The notes beneath the pieces are model-generated. The model saw only the letters and a list, made by a program, of their open reading frames with translations, was not told the DNA's origin and searched no databases. A program made the position numbers and the translations under genes. DNA of 64,000 nt from Moraxellaceae bacterium. Its GTDB lineage: Bacteria; Pseudomonadota; Gammaproteobacteria; Pseudomonadales; Moraxellaceae. The stretch spans positions 1-64,000 of the forward strand of contig JAJFBF010000003.1 of NCBI GenBank assembly GCA_020697295.1, in the 5' to 3' direction. Below, piece by piece: positions 8,638 through 16,339 of this stretch. How positions within the stretch are numbered: position 1 is the first letter of the stretch; every line of letters begins with the position of its first letter.

Positions 8638-9363
8638 ATGCGAGATATGAAACGGATCGCGCCCATCGCCCTGGCCCTGTTGTTGCTTGCGGGTTGCGAG
8701 CGCACGCCGGAGCCGCCGCCTCCCGCGCCCAAAACCGAGGTGGTGGCGCCTGCAGTTGTCACTCCGCCGGCGGAAGTGCCGGTGCCGTTGCCGATACCGG
8801 AAATTGTGTCGGCGCCCGCGCCGCGAGTGGTGAAGGCGGGCGAAGCCAGGCTACCCACGGGTTTCGTGCGCCTCGGCAGCGGCAGCGTGACGGATGCCGG
8901 GGGGCAGCTGCGCCAGACGCCGAGCTTCGCCATTGCGCGCGAGCCCGTCAGTAATGCGCAATTGCGCGAGTGGGCTGAATCCGAGGGCGGGCGGCGCTTG
9001 CCACAGCTCCTGGGTGCCAGTGATGCGGAGGTCGCCACCGACCTCGACTGGCTGGCGGCCGACGCCTATGCGCGCTGGCTGTCGACCCGCGACAAGCGCC
9101 ATTACCGGCTGCCCACCGAACTGGAGTGGCGGCGCGCCGCGCAGAGTGGCCGCGTCCTGACCCAGGCCCAGCGCCAGCCGGCCGAACCGCCGTTGTGGGA
9201 ATGGACCGGCGATTGCTGGGGCGAGGACGGGGATGCGGGCGGCAGCTGCGCCAGCCGCGTGCTGGTCGGGGGCGAGCACGCGGGTACCGATGGCTGGGGA
9301 CGCGCGCCCATGGGCGCCCGGCGTCCGGCAGCGTCGTTCCGACTGGTGCTGGACCTGAAGTAG
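8638..9363 (+). CDS. Lipoprotein with an FGE-sulfatase (SUMF1-like) fold
   Basis: A 241-residue protein with a lipoprotein signal peptide ending in the lipobox LLLAGC (cysteine about residue 20), followed by a proline/valine-rich linker to about residue 70. Residues 75-240 resemble the formylglycine-generating-enzyme-like domain: FAIAREPVSNAQLREW, DLDWLAADAYARWLS, then RLPTELEWRRAAQSG, WEWTGDC and a C-terminal RRPAASFRLV. The order matches FGE-fold proteins, but the domain is short and the paired active-site cysteines of true sulfatase activators are not evident. It is probably a binding or structural version. It closes the RTX-linked operon, 4 bases after the adaptor gene and before a terminator. 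Confidence 0.75.
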   Translation: MRDMKRIAPIALALLLLAGCERTPEPPPPAPKTEVVAPAVVTPPAEVPVPLPIPEIVSAPAPRVVKAGEARLPTGFVRLGSGSVTDAGGQLRQTPSFAIAREPVSNAQLREWAESEGGRRLPQLLGASDAEVATDLDWLAADAYARWLSTRDKRHYRLPTELEWRRAAQSGRVLTQAQRQPAEPPLWEWTGDCWGEDGDAGGSCASRVLVGGEHAGTDGWGRAPMGARRPAASFRLVLDLK

Positions 9364-9403
9364 GCGCCGCGTCGCTCGGGCCCACGCTTCCCGGACCGCC
9401 AAT

Positions 9404-9432
9404 AGCCCCGCTCAAGCCGGGGCTGTTTTTTT
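9404..9432 (+). terminator. Rho-independent terminator of the RTX/export cluster
   Basis: A 7-bp GC-rich stem (AGCCCCG at 9404-9410 pairing with CGGGGCT at 9418-9424, loop of 7) is followed by G and seven T residues. It lies 40 bases after the FGE-like lipoprotein stop and points in the direction of the cluster. There is no A tract on the other side, so it should not stop the convergent BON gene. Confidence 0.9.
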
Positions 9433-9458
9433 GGGGCAGGGGTGCAGCATGGTCCAGA

Positions 9459-10298
9459 CTATTGCTGCGCCTGGATGATTTTCAGCTCGGCCGCGTTCAC
9501 CCGTTTCACGCCCTTGATGCCACTCGCCAGCTGCAGGGCGCGGTCGTACTCGGCCTGCGTATCTACCTGGCCGGACAGGCTGACCACGCCCTCCATGGTT
9601 TTCACCCCGATATTCATGCCCTTGGTGATCGGGTCGGCAAGCAGGCTGCTGCGAACCTTGGTGGTGATCCAGCTGTCCGAAGCAATGCGCCCGGTGCGTT
9701 CCAGGGTTTCCTCGCCGCGTTCCTGGATGGGGTTGGCGGTGGAGGGCGAGCTGAGCCGGTTTTCCACGCGGGTCACGCCCTCGACCTGCAGCGCGATTTC
9801 CTCGGCCGCCTGGCGCGCCTCGTCGCTGGAGGTGCTGCCGGTCAGGACCACGGTGCCGTTGACGCTGTCGACACGGATGTCGGTGGATTCCATGCGCGGG
9901 TCGCCGGCAATGCGGCTCTTGATCTCGGCGACAATGACGCTGTCGTCGCTGGCGGCGCCGGCACCGCGCGAGGGCAGGGTGTGGCGTTCAGCGAGTACCG
10001 GAGCGGCCTGTATCGGAGAGACAAGCCCGGGCGGCGCCGGGGGCAGGGTGGCTGCCGGGAAGTCGCTGGAGCCTGTGGCAGGAGCAAGTGAGGTGCCGGG
10101 CGCCGCTGCATCTGCCTGTACCGGCCGGGTAGCGGCGCCAGCCGGGGCCGGCGGGGTGGCGTGAGCGTCAGTTGGAGTCACTGGCGTAGCAGCACTGGCC
10201 TGGCTGTCGAGCGCGCTCCCGTGGAGGCTGGCGGCAGGGGCGGGGCTGGTGGCAGTGCTGGCGAGGATGAGCAGGACGGCGAGGCGTGGAGCAGTCAT
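9459..10298 (-). CDS. Periplasmic protein with two BON domains
   Basis: A 279-residue protein with an N-terminal Sec signal peptide (MTAPRLAVLLILASTATSPAPA). A low-complexity alanine/proline/threonine linker runs to about residue 115. Two BON domains follow: DDSVIVAEIKSRIAGDPRMEST...VNGTVVLTGS near residues 118-185 and DSWITTKVRSSLLADP...TMEGVVSLSGQVDTQAEYDRA near residues 210-275. BON domains are found in OsmY- and DolP-type periplasmic proteins that bind lipid or help stress tolerance. The gene stands alone, convergent with the export cluster and divergent from the phosphorylase gene; nothing ties it to either. Confidence 0.85.
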   Translation of the reverse strand: MTAPRLAVLLILASTATSPAPAASLHGSALDSQASAATPVTPTDAHATPPAPAGAATRPVQADAAAPGTSLAPATGSSDFPAATLPPAPPGLVSPIQAAPVLAERHTLPSRGAGAASDDSVIVAEIKSRIAGDPRMESTDIRVDSVNGTVVLTGSTSSDEARQAAEEIALQVEGVTRVENRLSSPSTANPIQERGEETLERTGRIASDSWITTKVRSSLLADPITKGMNIGVKTMEGVVSLSGQVDTQAEYDRALQLASGIKGVKRVNAAELKIIQAQQ

Positions 10299-10457
10299 GG
10301 CGTTCTCCGGAACACAGCGGGAGGCTATGGGCGAGTATCCTCAGCCGGTATCATTCCAGGCAGTGACAGATGCGTGGGGAAAGCGCTGGCCCTCTGTTGC
10401 GGATGCACGCCTTGCGTAAGCCGTAGCAGGCAGCCGACCCGCTTGCGCCGGCCCGGC

Positions 10458-10499
10458 TTGACCCAGGTCAGCCCGATCCGCACCGCCTGCCGCTAGTCT
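10458..10499 (+). promoter_or_regulatory. Putative Anr/Dnr (FNR-type) promoter of the AMP-phosphorylase operon
   Basis: TTGACCCAGGTCAG at 10458-10471 matches TTGAT-N4-ATCAA with TTGAC on the left and GTCA-G on the right. TAGTCT at 10494-10499 follows with a gap of 22 bases, which is what a class II FNR site centred at -41.5 requires. The first codon lies 62 bases downstream. The rest of the 10299-10561 gap shows nothing else recognisable. Confidence 0.5.
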
Positions 10500-10561
10500 T
10501 GCCCCAATGCCCTGACCTGGCTGCGCCCGGTCAGCCGCCCTCCCTTCCAGGACAGGATTCC

Positions 10562-12061
10562 ATGACCACTGCGCCGGCCACCCTGCGCTTCAAGCCGCTC
10601 GGTATCGACACCGCCTACGAGCACATCGTCTTCATGCACGCCGGCTGCCATGTCTGCCGCGCGGAAGGCTTCTTCGCCCAGACCCGTATCGTGGTGCACG
10701 CGGGCGACAAGTCGCTGATCGCCACGCTTTACGTCATCAATGACGGCCTGCTCAGCCAGGACGAAATCTCCCTCAGCATGGGCGCCCAGCATTTTCTCGG
10801 CATCGCCGAAGGCGATCCGGTATCGGTGTCGCATGTGCCTTACTTGCGCTCGGCCAGCCTCATCCGTGCCAAGATCTACGGCGAGCGCCTCGACCGCAGT
10901 GCCATGCAGGCCATCATCGACGACACCGTCACCGGCCGCCTGTCCGAGCTGCACCTGTCCGCCTTCGTCACCGCCTGCGCCGGTGACAACCTCGACCTCG
11001 ACGAGATCGTGGCGCTGACCGAGGCCATGGTGGCGGCCGGCGAACGCCTCTCCTGGCCGCACGAGATCGTGGTCGACAAGCACTGCGTCGGTGGCCTGCC
11101 CGGCAATCGCACCACGCCCATCGTGGTGGCCATCGTCACCGCCTGCGGCCTCATCATGCCCAAGACGTCCTCGCGCGCCATCACCTCGCCGGCCGGCACC
11201 GCCGACACCATGGAAGTGCTGGCGCCGGTGAACCTGGATCTGGGCGCCATGCGCCGCGTCGTCGAGGACACCGGCGGCTGCCTGGTCTGGGGCGGCGCCA
11301 TGCAGCTCTCGCCGGCGGATGACGTGCTGATCCGCGTCGAGCGGCCGCTCGACCTCGACAGTGACGGCCAGCTCGTGGCCTCCATTCTTTCCAAGAAAAT
11401 CGCCGCCGGCTCCAACCGCGTGCTCATCGACCTGCCGGTGGGGCCCACCGCCAAGATCCGCAGCATCGAGGCCGCCAAGCGCGTCTCCAGTCGCCTGGAG
11501 GAGGTGGGGCGCCGCGTGGGCATCGACGTGCGCACCCTCATCACCGACGGCATGCAGCCGGTGGGCCGCGGGATCGGTCCCGCGCTCGAGGCTCGCGATG
11601 TGCTGCAGGTGCTGCGCAACGAGCCCGGAGCCCCCGCCGACCTGCGCGAACGCTCCCTGCTGCTCGCCGGCAAGGTGCTGGAGATGGGCGGCAAGGCCGA
11701 TGGCGCCGCGCTTGCGGCCGAGACCCTCGCCAGTGGCGACGCCTGGCGGCAGTTCCTGCGCATCTGCGAGGCCCAGGGCGGCCTGCGCGAGGTTCCCGTG
11801 GCGCCGTTGCTGCACACCGTGGTGGCGGCTGCGACCGGGCGCGTCGCCAATATCGACAACCGCGTGCTGGCGCGCATCGCCAAGCTCGCCGGCGCGCCGC
11901 AATCGGTGGCGGCGGGCGTTGACCTGCATGTCGATCTCGATGACTGGGTCGAGCGCGGCCAGCCGCTGTTCTCCATTCATGCCCAGGCGCCGGGGGAACT
12001 CCGCTATGCCCGCGCCTTCCAGGCCGAGCATCCCAATGTGATCCTGGTCGAGGAAGCCTGA
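10562..12061 (+). CDS. Thymidine-phosphorylase-family enzyme of the AMP phosphorylase type
   Basis: A 499-residue enzyme; the ATG at 10562 was preferred to in-frame upstream codons because it begins just before the conserved domain. The length (about 500 rather than 440) and the motif DKHCVGGLPGNRTT near residue 175 match the archaeal-type AMP phosphorylase family; true thymidine phosphorylases have DKHSTGGVGD. The N-terminal extra domain (residues 1-90) is also typical of that type. SSRAITSPAGTADTMEVL near residue 205 is the second phosphate/nucleoside-binding stretch. Family knowledge: NMP plus phosphate gives base plus ribose-1,5-bisphosphate. The stop overlaps the start of the PRPP-synthetase-like gene by one base, so the two products probably act in one route. 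Confidence 0.85.
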   Translation: MTTAPATLRFKPLGIDTAYEHIVFMHAGCHVCRAEGFFAQTRIVVHAGDKSLIATLYVINDGLLSQDEISLSMGAQHFLGIAEGDPVSVSHVPYLRSASLIRAKIYGERLDRSAMQAIIDDTVTGRLSELHLSAFVTACAGDNLDLDEIVALTEAMVAAGERLSWPHEIVVDKHCVGGLPGNRTTPIVVAIVTACGLIMPKTSSRAITSPAGTADTMEVLAPVNLDLGAMRRVVEDTGGCLVWGGAMQLSPADDVLIRVERPLDLDSDGQLVASILSKKIAAGSNRVLIDLPVGPTAKIRSIEAAKRVSSRLEEVGRRVGIDVRTLITDGMQPVGRGIGPALEARDVLQVLRNEPGAPADLRERSLLLAGKVLEMGGKADGAALAAETLASGDAWRQFLRICEAQGGLREVPVAPLLHTVVAAATGRVANIDNRVLARIAKLAGAPQSVAAGVDLHVDLDDWVERGQPLFSIHAQAPGELRYARAFQAEHPNVILVEEA

Positions 12062-12951
12062 TGAAGAATCCCCTGCTGCTGGTTTTCCCCGGCAACGAAG
12101 CCCTGGCGCGCGCCCTGCAGGCGCAGTTCCCGGCCCGCCTGGAAAATCTCGTGCTGCACCGCTTTCCGGATGGCGAGAGCCTGGTGACCTTGCCCGCCAT
12201 CGAGCCCGGCGCCGATGTGCTCGTGGTGTGCTCGCTGGACCAGCCCGACAGCAAGCTGGCGCCGCTGCTCTTTGCCGCCGACACCGCGCGCGAGCTGGGC
12301 GCGGGCCGGGTGCTGCTGGTGGCACCCTACCTGGCCTACATGCGCCAGGACCGGCGCTTCCACGACGGCGAGGCCATCACCTCGCGCACCTTTGCCGCGG
12401 TGATCTCGCGCCACTTCGATAGCCTGGTCACCGTCGACCCGCACCTGCACCGCTACCATGACCTGGCCGAGATCTACACGATTCCGGCGCGCGCGGTTTC
12501 CTCGGCGCCGGCCATTGCCGCCTGGGTGCATCGCGAGGTGCACAAGCCCTTGCTGATCGGCCCTGACGAGGAAAGCGCGCAGTGGGTGGAGGCCATCGCC
12601 CGGCTGGAGGGCCTGCCGCACACGGTGCTTTTCAAGACCCGCCATGACGATTTCAATGTCGAGGTATCGCTGCCCGATGCCGGGCGCTGGGCCGGGCATA
12701 CGCCGGTACTGGTGGACGACATCATCTCGAGCGCGCATACCATGATCGCCGCCATCGGCAGCCTCGCCAAATGCGGCTTCGCCGCGCCGGTGTGCGTGGG
12801 CGTGCACGGCCTTTTCGCCGGTCCCGCGCTGGCCGAGCTGAAGGCGGCGGGGGCGGCGCGCATCGTCACCTGCAACTGCGTGCCGCACGACAGCAACGCC
12901 ATCGATGTCATGCCGGCGCTGGCGGCGGCGTTGCCGGCGCTGTTGCCCTGA
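12061..12951 (+). CDS. Ribose-phosphate pyrophosphokinase (PRPP synthetase) family protein
   Basis: A 296-residue protein, translationally coupled to the phosphorylase (TGATG overlap). Landmarks are FPDGES near residue 37, the ATP-site strand YLAYMRQDRRF near residue 98, TVDPHLHRYHD near residue 123 (family: DLH motif, here D-x-H kept) and the PRPP-binding loop VLVDDIISSAHTM near residue 217 (family: VDDMIDTGGT). These are recognisable but divergent, and the protein is shorter than housekeeping Prs (about 315). It is therefore likely a second, specialised copy. Pairing with an enzyme that makes ribose-1,5-bisphosphate suggests it turns a ribose phosphate into PRPP; which substrate it uses is not decidable from sequence. 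Confidence 0.85.
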   Translation: MKNPLLLVFPGNEALARALQAQFPARLENLVLHRFPDGESLVTLPAIEPGADVLVVCSLDQPDSKLAPLLFAADTARELGAGRVLLVAPYLAYMRQDRRFHDGEAITSRTFAAVISRHFDSLVTVDPHLHRYHDLAEIYTIPARAVSSAPAIAAWVHREVHKPLLIGPDEESAQWVEAIARLEGLPHTVLFKTRHDDFNVEVSLPDAGRWAGHTPVLVDDIISSAHTMIAAIGSLAKCGFAAPVCVGVHGLFAGPALAELKAAGAARIVTCNCVPHDSNAIDVMPALAAALPALLP

Positions 12952-13344
12952 GCTGGCCAGGCCGGGGCATGTAGCCCGGGCCGGCGGGGCAGGGGGCGCC
13001 GGCAGTGCACGCCGGTGGCCTGCTGCGGGCGCCGCGAGGGCAGGAGCATCCGCGCCTGTAACGCCAGCGGCGGCATCCAGCCCCTTCCCCGGGACAGGGC
13101 AAGACCGCTAACCATCCTTGTTTCCCGCAGACTCCTTGCCCATTATCGAAGCCTGTTGGAACCTGTTCATGCAGGCGGTTCTGCAGGGAGTCAGTCGGGC
13201 GGCCAACCGGAACATATTCCGGGTGCAGCACCCGGGGCTTTCCCGGTACGTTTCGCCGGCTTCCGGCTGGCCAGACCACTGGCGTGCCTGCGGAATGCGC
13301 CCGTTTCGCCGGATTGCCCGGCACCCATGATCGAGAAAAGGCAT
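12952..13344 (+). other. Intergenic stretch with a possible sigma70-type promoter
   Basis: No gene was recognised in these 393 bases. A possible promoter pair is TTGTTT (13118-13123) and ATTATC (13142-13147) with an 18-base spacer, in the right direction for the first hemolysin III gene but about 200 bases away from it. A TTG-CC-CATT-ATC-GA sequence at 13136-13149 is only a weak FNR-like match and lacks a -10 at the expected distance. Confidence 0.3.
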
Positions 13345-14007
13345 ATGTCCGGAGAACTGGAGCTGCGCAAGGGCGAATACACCGTTGGCGAGGAGATCGC
13401 CAACGCCGTCGCCCATGGCCTGGGCGCGGCGGCGTCCATCGTCGCGCTCACCCTGATGCTCGTGAAGGCCTGGCCGACGCTGAATGGCTGGCAGATCGGC
13501 GGCATTTCGCTCTATGGCGGCAGTCTCGTTCTGCTCTTCCTCTGCTCCACGCTCTACCACAGCATCACGCATCCGGGCACGCGCGCCGTACTCAAGCGCA
13601 TGGATCATTCTGCGATCTTCCTGCTGATCGCCGGCACCTATACGCCTTTCCTGATGCTGACGCTGCAAACCACGATGGCCAAGGTCCTGCTGGTGGCGTT
13701 GTGGGTGATCGCCATCGTTGGCGTGGTGTTCAAGATATTCTTCGTGCACCGCTTCAAGCGCCTGTCGCTGTTCTCCTATCTCGCCATGGGCTGGCTGGCC
13801 TTGCTCGTCATTGGCGACCTCTACCAGGCGCTGCCTGCGGCCGCCTTTACGCTGCTGGTCGCCGGCGGACTGTGCTACACCATCGGCGCCTTCTTCTATG
13901 CCGCCAAGCAGTACAACTACACGCATGCGATCTGGCATCTGTTCGTGCTGGCTGGCGCCGCCTCGCATTGCGTGGCGATCGCGGTGTACGTGATTCCCGG
14001 CGTCTGA
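13345..14007 (+). CDS. Hemolysin III / PAQR-family membrane protein, copy 1
   Basis: A 220-residue protein with about seven membrane helices. The start at 13345 is preferred to the ATG at 13327 because AGAAAAGG lies just upstream and because it makes the protein exactly as long as its neighbour copy. Family landmarks are GEEIANAVAHG near residue 14, LLFLCSTLYHS near residue 63, MDHSAIFLLIAGTYTPF near residue 86 and the C-terminal IWHLFVLAGAASHCVAI (histidines for the metal site). Hly-III proteins belong to the PAQR/progestin-receptor-like superfamily; most are not toxins, and a role in membrane lipid homeostasis is suspected. It is a tandem duplicate of the gene at 14377. Confidence 0.85.
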   Translation: MSGELELRKGEYTVGEEIANAVAHGLGAAASIVALTLMLVKAWPTLNGWQIGGISLYGGSLVLLFLCSTLYHSITHPGTRAVLKRMDHSAIFLLIAGTYTPFLMLTLQTTMAKVLLVALWVIAIVGVVFKIFFVHRFKRLSLFSYLAMGWLALLVIGDLYQALPAAAFTLLVAGGLCYTIGAFFYAAKQYNYTHAIWHLFVLAGAASHCVAIAVYVIPGV

Positions 14008-14300
14008 GGGTACCCGCGCCCGCTACGCCGCTGGCGGGCTGGCTGATTCTTCCCCCTCGGTTTTTTCCATGGAAGTGCCTTTTCGCCGGCCACGCACCGG
14101 CGCGCGAGTCCATCAGGAAGGTGAGGCCTGTATCCGGCTGGCTGCGGCCCTGCCGGCAGCAGGGCAGCCAGACCCTCGGCACGCAGCCTGGCTCCGTCGG
14201 CAGCTCTCCGGGATAGCCTGAGGAAGGGCGCTGGCGGCCCGCGGTCCGGCTACTCTGCCGGCGCTTTCACGTGTGCCCATCCGTCAGCCAGCCCCGGGTC

Positions 14301-14343
14301 TTGACCCTTATCAAGGCTGCCGGGAGAGGGAGGGCGCTAGCCT
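14301..14343 (+). promoter_or_regulatory. Putative Anr/Dnr (FNR-type) promoter of hemolysin III copy 2
   Basis: TTGACCCTTATCAA at 14301-14314 matches the FNR-type consensus in 9 of 10 defined positions. TAGCCT at 14338-14343 lies 23 bases later as a -10, giving a start near 14349, and GAGGAG precedes the ATG at 14377. The rest of the 14008-14376 gap has no recognisable gene. Confidence 0.65.
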
Positions 14344-14376
14344 TCCCTGGTCCATTCCCTGCGTGAGGAGCAAGAA

Positions 14377-15039
14377 ATGCCCGAGAAACCCGTCATGGCC
14401 GATGGCGAATACACCCTCGGCGAAGAGATCGCCAATGCCGTGGCCCATGGGCTGGGGGCGGTGGCCGCCATCGTCGCGCTGACGCTGATGATCGTGAAGG
14501 CCCTGCCGACACTGAATGGCTGGCAGATCGCCGGCATCTCGCTTTACGGCGGCAGCCTGGTGCTGCTCTTTCTCTGCTCCACGCTCTACCACAGCTTCAC
14601 TCACCCGCGCGCCCGTGCCGTATTCAGGCGCATGGACCATTCCGCGATTTTTTTGCTGATTGCCGGCACCTATACGCCTTTCCTGATGCTGACGCTGCAG
14701 ACCCCGATGGCCAGCCTGCTGCTCATTGCCCTGTGGGTGATCGCCATTGCCGGCGTCGTGTTCAAGATCTTTTTCATTCACCGCTTCAAGCGCCTGTCGC
14801 TGTTCTCCTATCTCGCCATGGGCTGGCTGGCCCTGCTGGTGATCGCCGACCTCTACCAGGCACTGCCCGCGGCCGCCTTCACACTGCTGGTCGCCGGCGG
14901 CCTCTGCTACACGGTGGGAACCTTCTTCTACGCGACGACGCATGTCAGTTATACGCATGCCATCTGGCATCTCTTCGTGCTGGGTGGCGCCGCCTCGCAT
15001 TGCGTGGCGATCGGCGTCTACGTGATTCCCGGCGCCTGA
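14377..15039 (+). CDS. Hemolysin III / PAQR-family membrane protein, copy 2
   Basis: A 220-residue protein with the same length, helices and motifs as the copy at 13345 (GEEIANAVAHG, LLFLCSTLYHS, MDHSAIFLLIAGTYTPF, IWHLFVLGGAASHCVAI). They differ mainly in the first 8 residues and in scattered hydrophobic positions, so this is a tandem duplication. A good GAGGAG ribosome-binding site lies 8 bases before the ATG. Unlike copy 1 it has a strong FNR-type box in front. The pair may be an aerobic and an anaerobic version of the same membrane function; that is inference. Confidence 0.85.
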   Translation: MPEKPVMADGEYTLGEEIANAVAHGLGAVAAIVALTLMIVKALPTLNGWQIAGISLYGGSLVLLFLCSTLYHSFTHPRARAVFRRMDHSAIFLLIAGTYTPFLMLTLQTPMASLLLIALWVIAIAGVVFKIFFIHRFKRLSLFSYLAMGWLALLVIADLYQALPAAAFTLLVAGGLCYTVGTFFYATTHVSYTHAIWHLFVLGGAASHCVAIGVYVIPGA

Positions 15040-15142
15040 GACGGAGGAAAGGTGATGACGTGCTCGGGGTTCGATGCGGCAACTGCCCGCCAGTGCGGCG
15101 CTAAATTAAAATCGCTGGATTCCTTCGCGGTGCCGGCGCGTC

Positions 15143-15185
15143 TTGATCATCATCAAGGCGCGCCGGTGCCGACGCCCCCTAGTAT
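15143..15185 (+). promoter_or_regulatory. Putative Anr/Dnr (FNR-type) promoter of yhcC-ubiUVT
   Basis: TTGATCATCATCAA at 15143-15156 is a perfect FNR/Anr-type box. TAGTAT at 15180-15185 follows after 23 bases as a good -10. A start near 15191 would leave a leader of about 180 bases before the yhcC ATG at 15374. Confidence 0.75.
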
Positions 15186-15373
15186 TGCCGCCAGTGCCGA
15201 CAGGGTACTGACCGCATCAGAACTTCCCGTTCGCCCGTGTCCGCCTTACCCGTAGGTGGCGCGGGTGAGGTTGCGACTACAGGATGAAGTCGTGGCCTTT
15301 AATCCAGGCGCGAGACGGAACGGCGGACGGCTGGCGTCCCATTCCCTCCCGCGCCTTTTTTTTCAGGTACTCC

Positions 15374-16339
15374 ATGGATCTGGCGCAACGCATCAACACG
15401 CTGGGACAGGATCTGCTGCGGCGGCATGGCCAGCGCGTGCACAAGCTCGCTCTCAACGTCGGCTTCAGCTGCCCGAATCGCGATGGCAGCAAGGGCCATG
15501 GCGGCTGCACTTTTTGCAATAACGCGTCATTCACGCCGCACGCCCGGCGCGCCCCTGACCTGGTTGAACAACTGGAGTCCGGCGCCCGCATTGCCCTCAA
15601 GCTCACCGGCGCCGTTCGCTTCCTTGCCTATTTCCAGGCCTATACCAACACCTATGCCGACGTGGACGAGTTGCGCGCGCTCTATACGCTGGCGCTCGCG
15701 CAGCCCCGTGTCATCGGCCTGAGCGTCGGCACGCGGCCGGATTGCGTTCCGGATGCGGTACTGGACCTGCTGGCCGGCTACCGCGCGCAGGGCCACGAAG
15801 TCTGGCTCGAGCTCGGCCTGCAGAGCGCCTTTGACGATACGCTGGAGCGGGTTAACCGCGGCCATGGCTTTGCCGAGTATGCCGATGCCGTGACGCGGGC
15901 GCGGGCGCGCGGCCTGCCGGTGTGCACCCATCTCATCCTGGGATTGCCCGGCGAGGACCATGCGCACCATCGCGAAACCCTGGCGCGGGTGCTCGCCCTG
16001 GGCACCGATGGCCTCAAGCTGCACCCCCTGCATGTGGTCAAGTCCACGCGCCTGGCCTTCGAATGGAAGCGTGGTGAGTACACGCCGTTGTCAGCGGGCG
16101 CCTATATCGGGCAGTGCGTGGACCTGATCCGCCACACCCCTCCCGAAGTCGTGTTCCATCGCGTCACCGGCACCGCGCCGGCGGAACTCCTGCTGGCGCC
16201 CGCCTGGTGCGCGCACAAGTGGCCGGTGCTCAACGGCATTGCCGGGCAGCTGGCGGCGCAGGACCAGTACCAGGGCTCCGCGCTCGGGCGCCCCTTCCAG
16301 TCCCTGCCGCGAGGTGGCCATGACCATCCCCTGCATTGA
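15374..16339 (+). CDS. yhcC: YhcC-like radical SAM protein (TIGR01212 family)
   Basis: A 321-residue enzyme. The ATG at 15374 fits the family start (MDLAQRINTLGQDLLRR); codons further upstream in frame add a non-conserved stretch. The iron-sulfur ligands are in CPNRDGSKGHGGCTFC near residue 35, the spacing of this family rather than the common CxxxCxxC. AYTNTYAD near residue 87, GTRPDC near residue 118 and ELGLQS near residue 146 are further family marks. The exact reaction of YhcC is not established, but the gene is conserved in anaerobically used loci. It overlaps ubiU by 20 bases and heads an operon with a perfect FNR-type box. Confidence 0.9.
   Translation: MDLAQRINTLGQDLLRRHGQRVHKLALNVGFSCPNRDGSKGHGGCTFCNNASFTPHARRAPDLVEQLESGARIALKLTGAVRFLAYFQAYTNTYADVDELRALYTLALAQPRVIGLSVGTRPDCVPDAVLDLLAGYRAQGHEVWLELGLQSAFDDTLERVNRGHGFAEYADAVTRARARGLPVCTHLILGLPGEDHAHHRETLARVLALGTDGLKLHPLHVVKSTRLAFEWKRGEYTPLSAGAYIGQCVDLIRHTPPEVVFHRVTGTAPAELLLAPAWCAHKWPVLNGIAGQLAAQDQYQGSALGRPFQSLPRGGHDHPLH

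Noticed and set aside
13136-13149. FNR-like box TTGCCCATTATCGA before hemolysin III copy 1
   Set aside because: Only partial match and no -10 hexamer at the needed distance.
13108-13968. 286-codon minus-strand frame over hemolysin III copy 1 (and a similar one over copy 2 at 14311-15000)
   Set aside because: The two look alike only because the sense genes are duplicates; no known motif.
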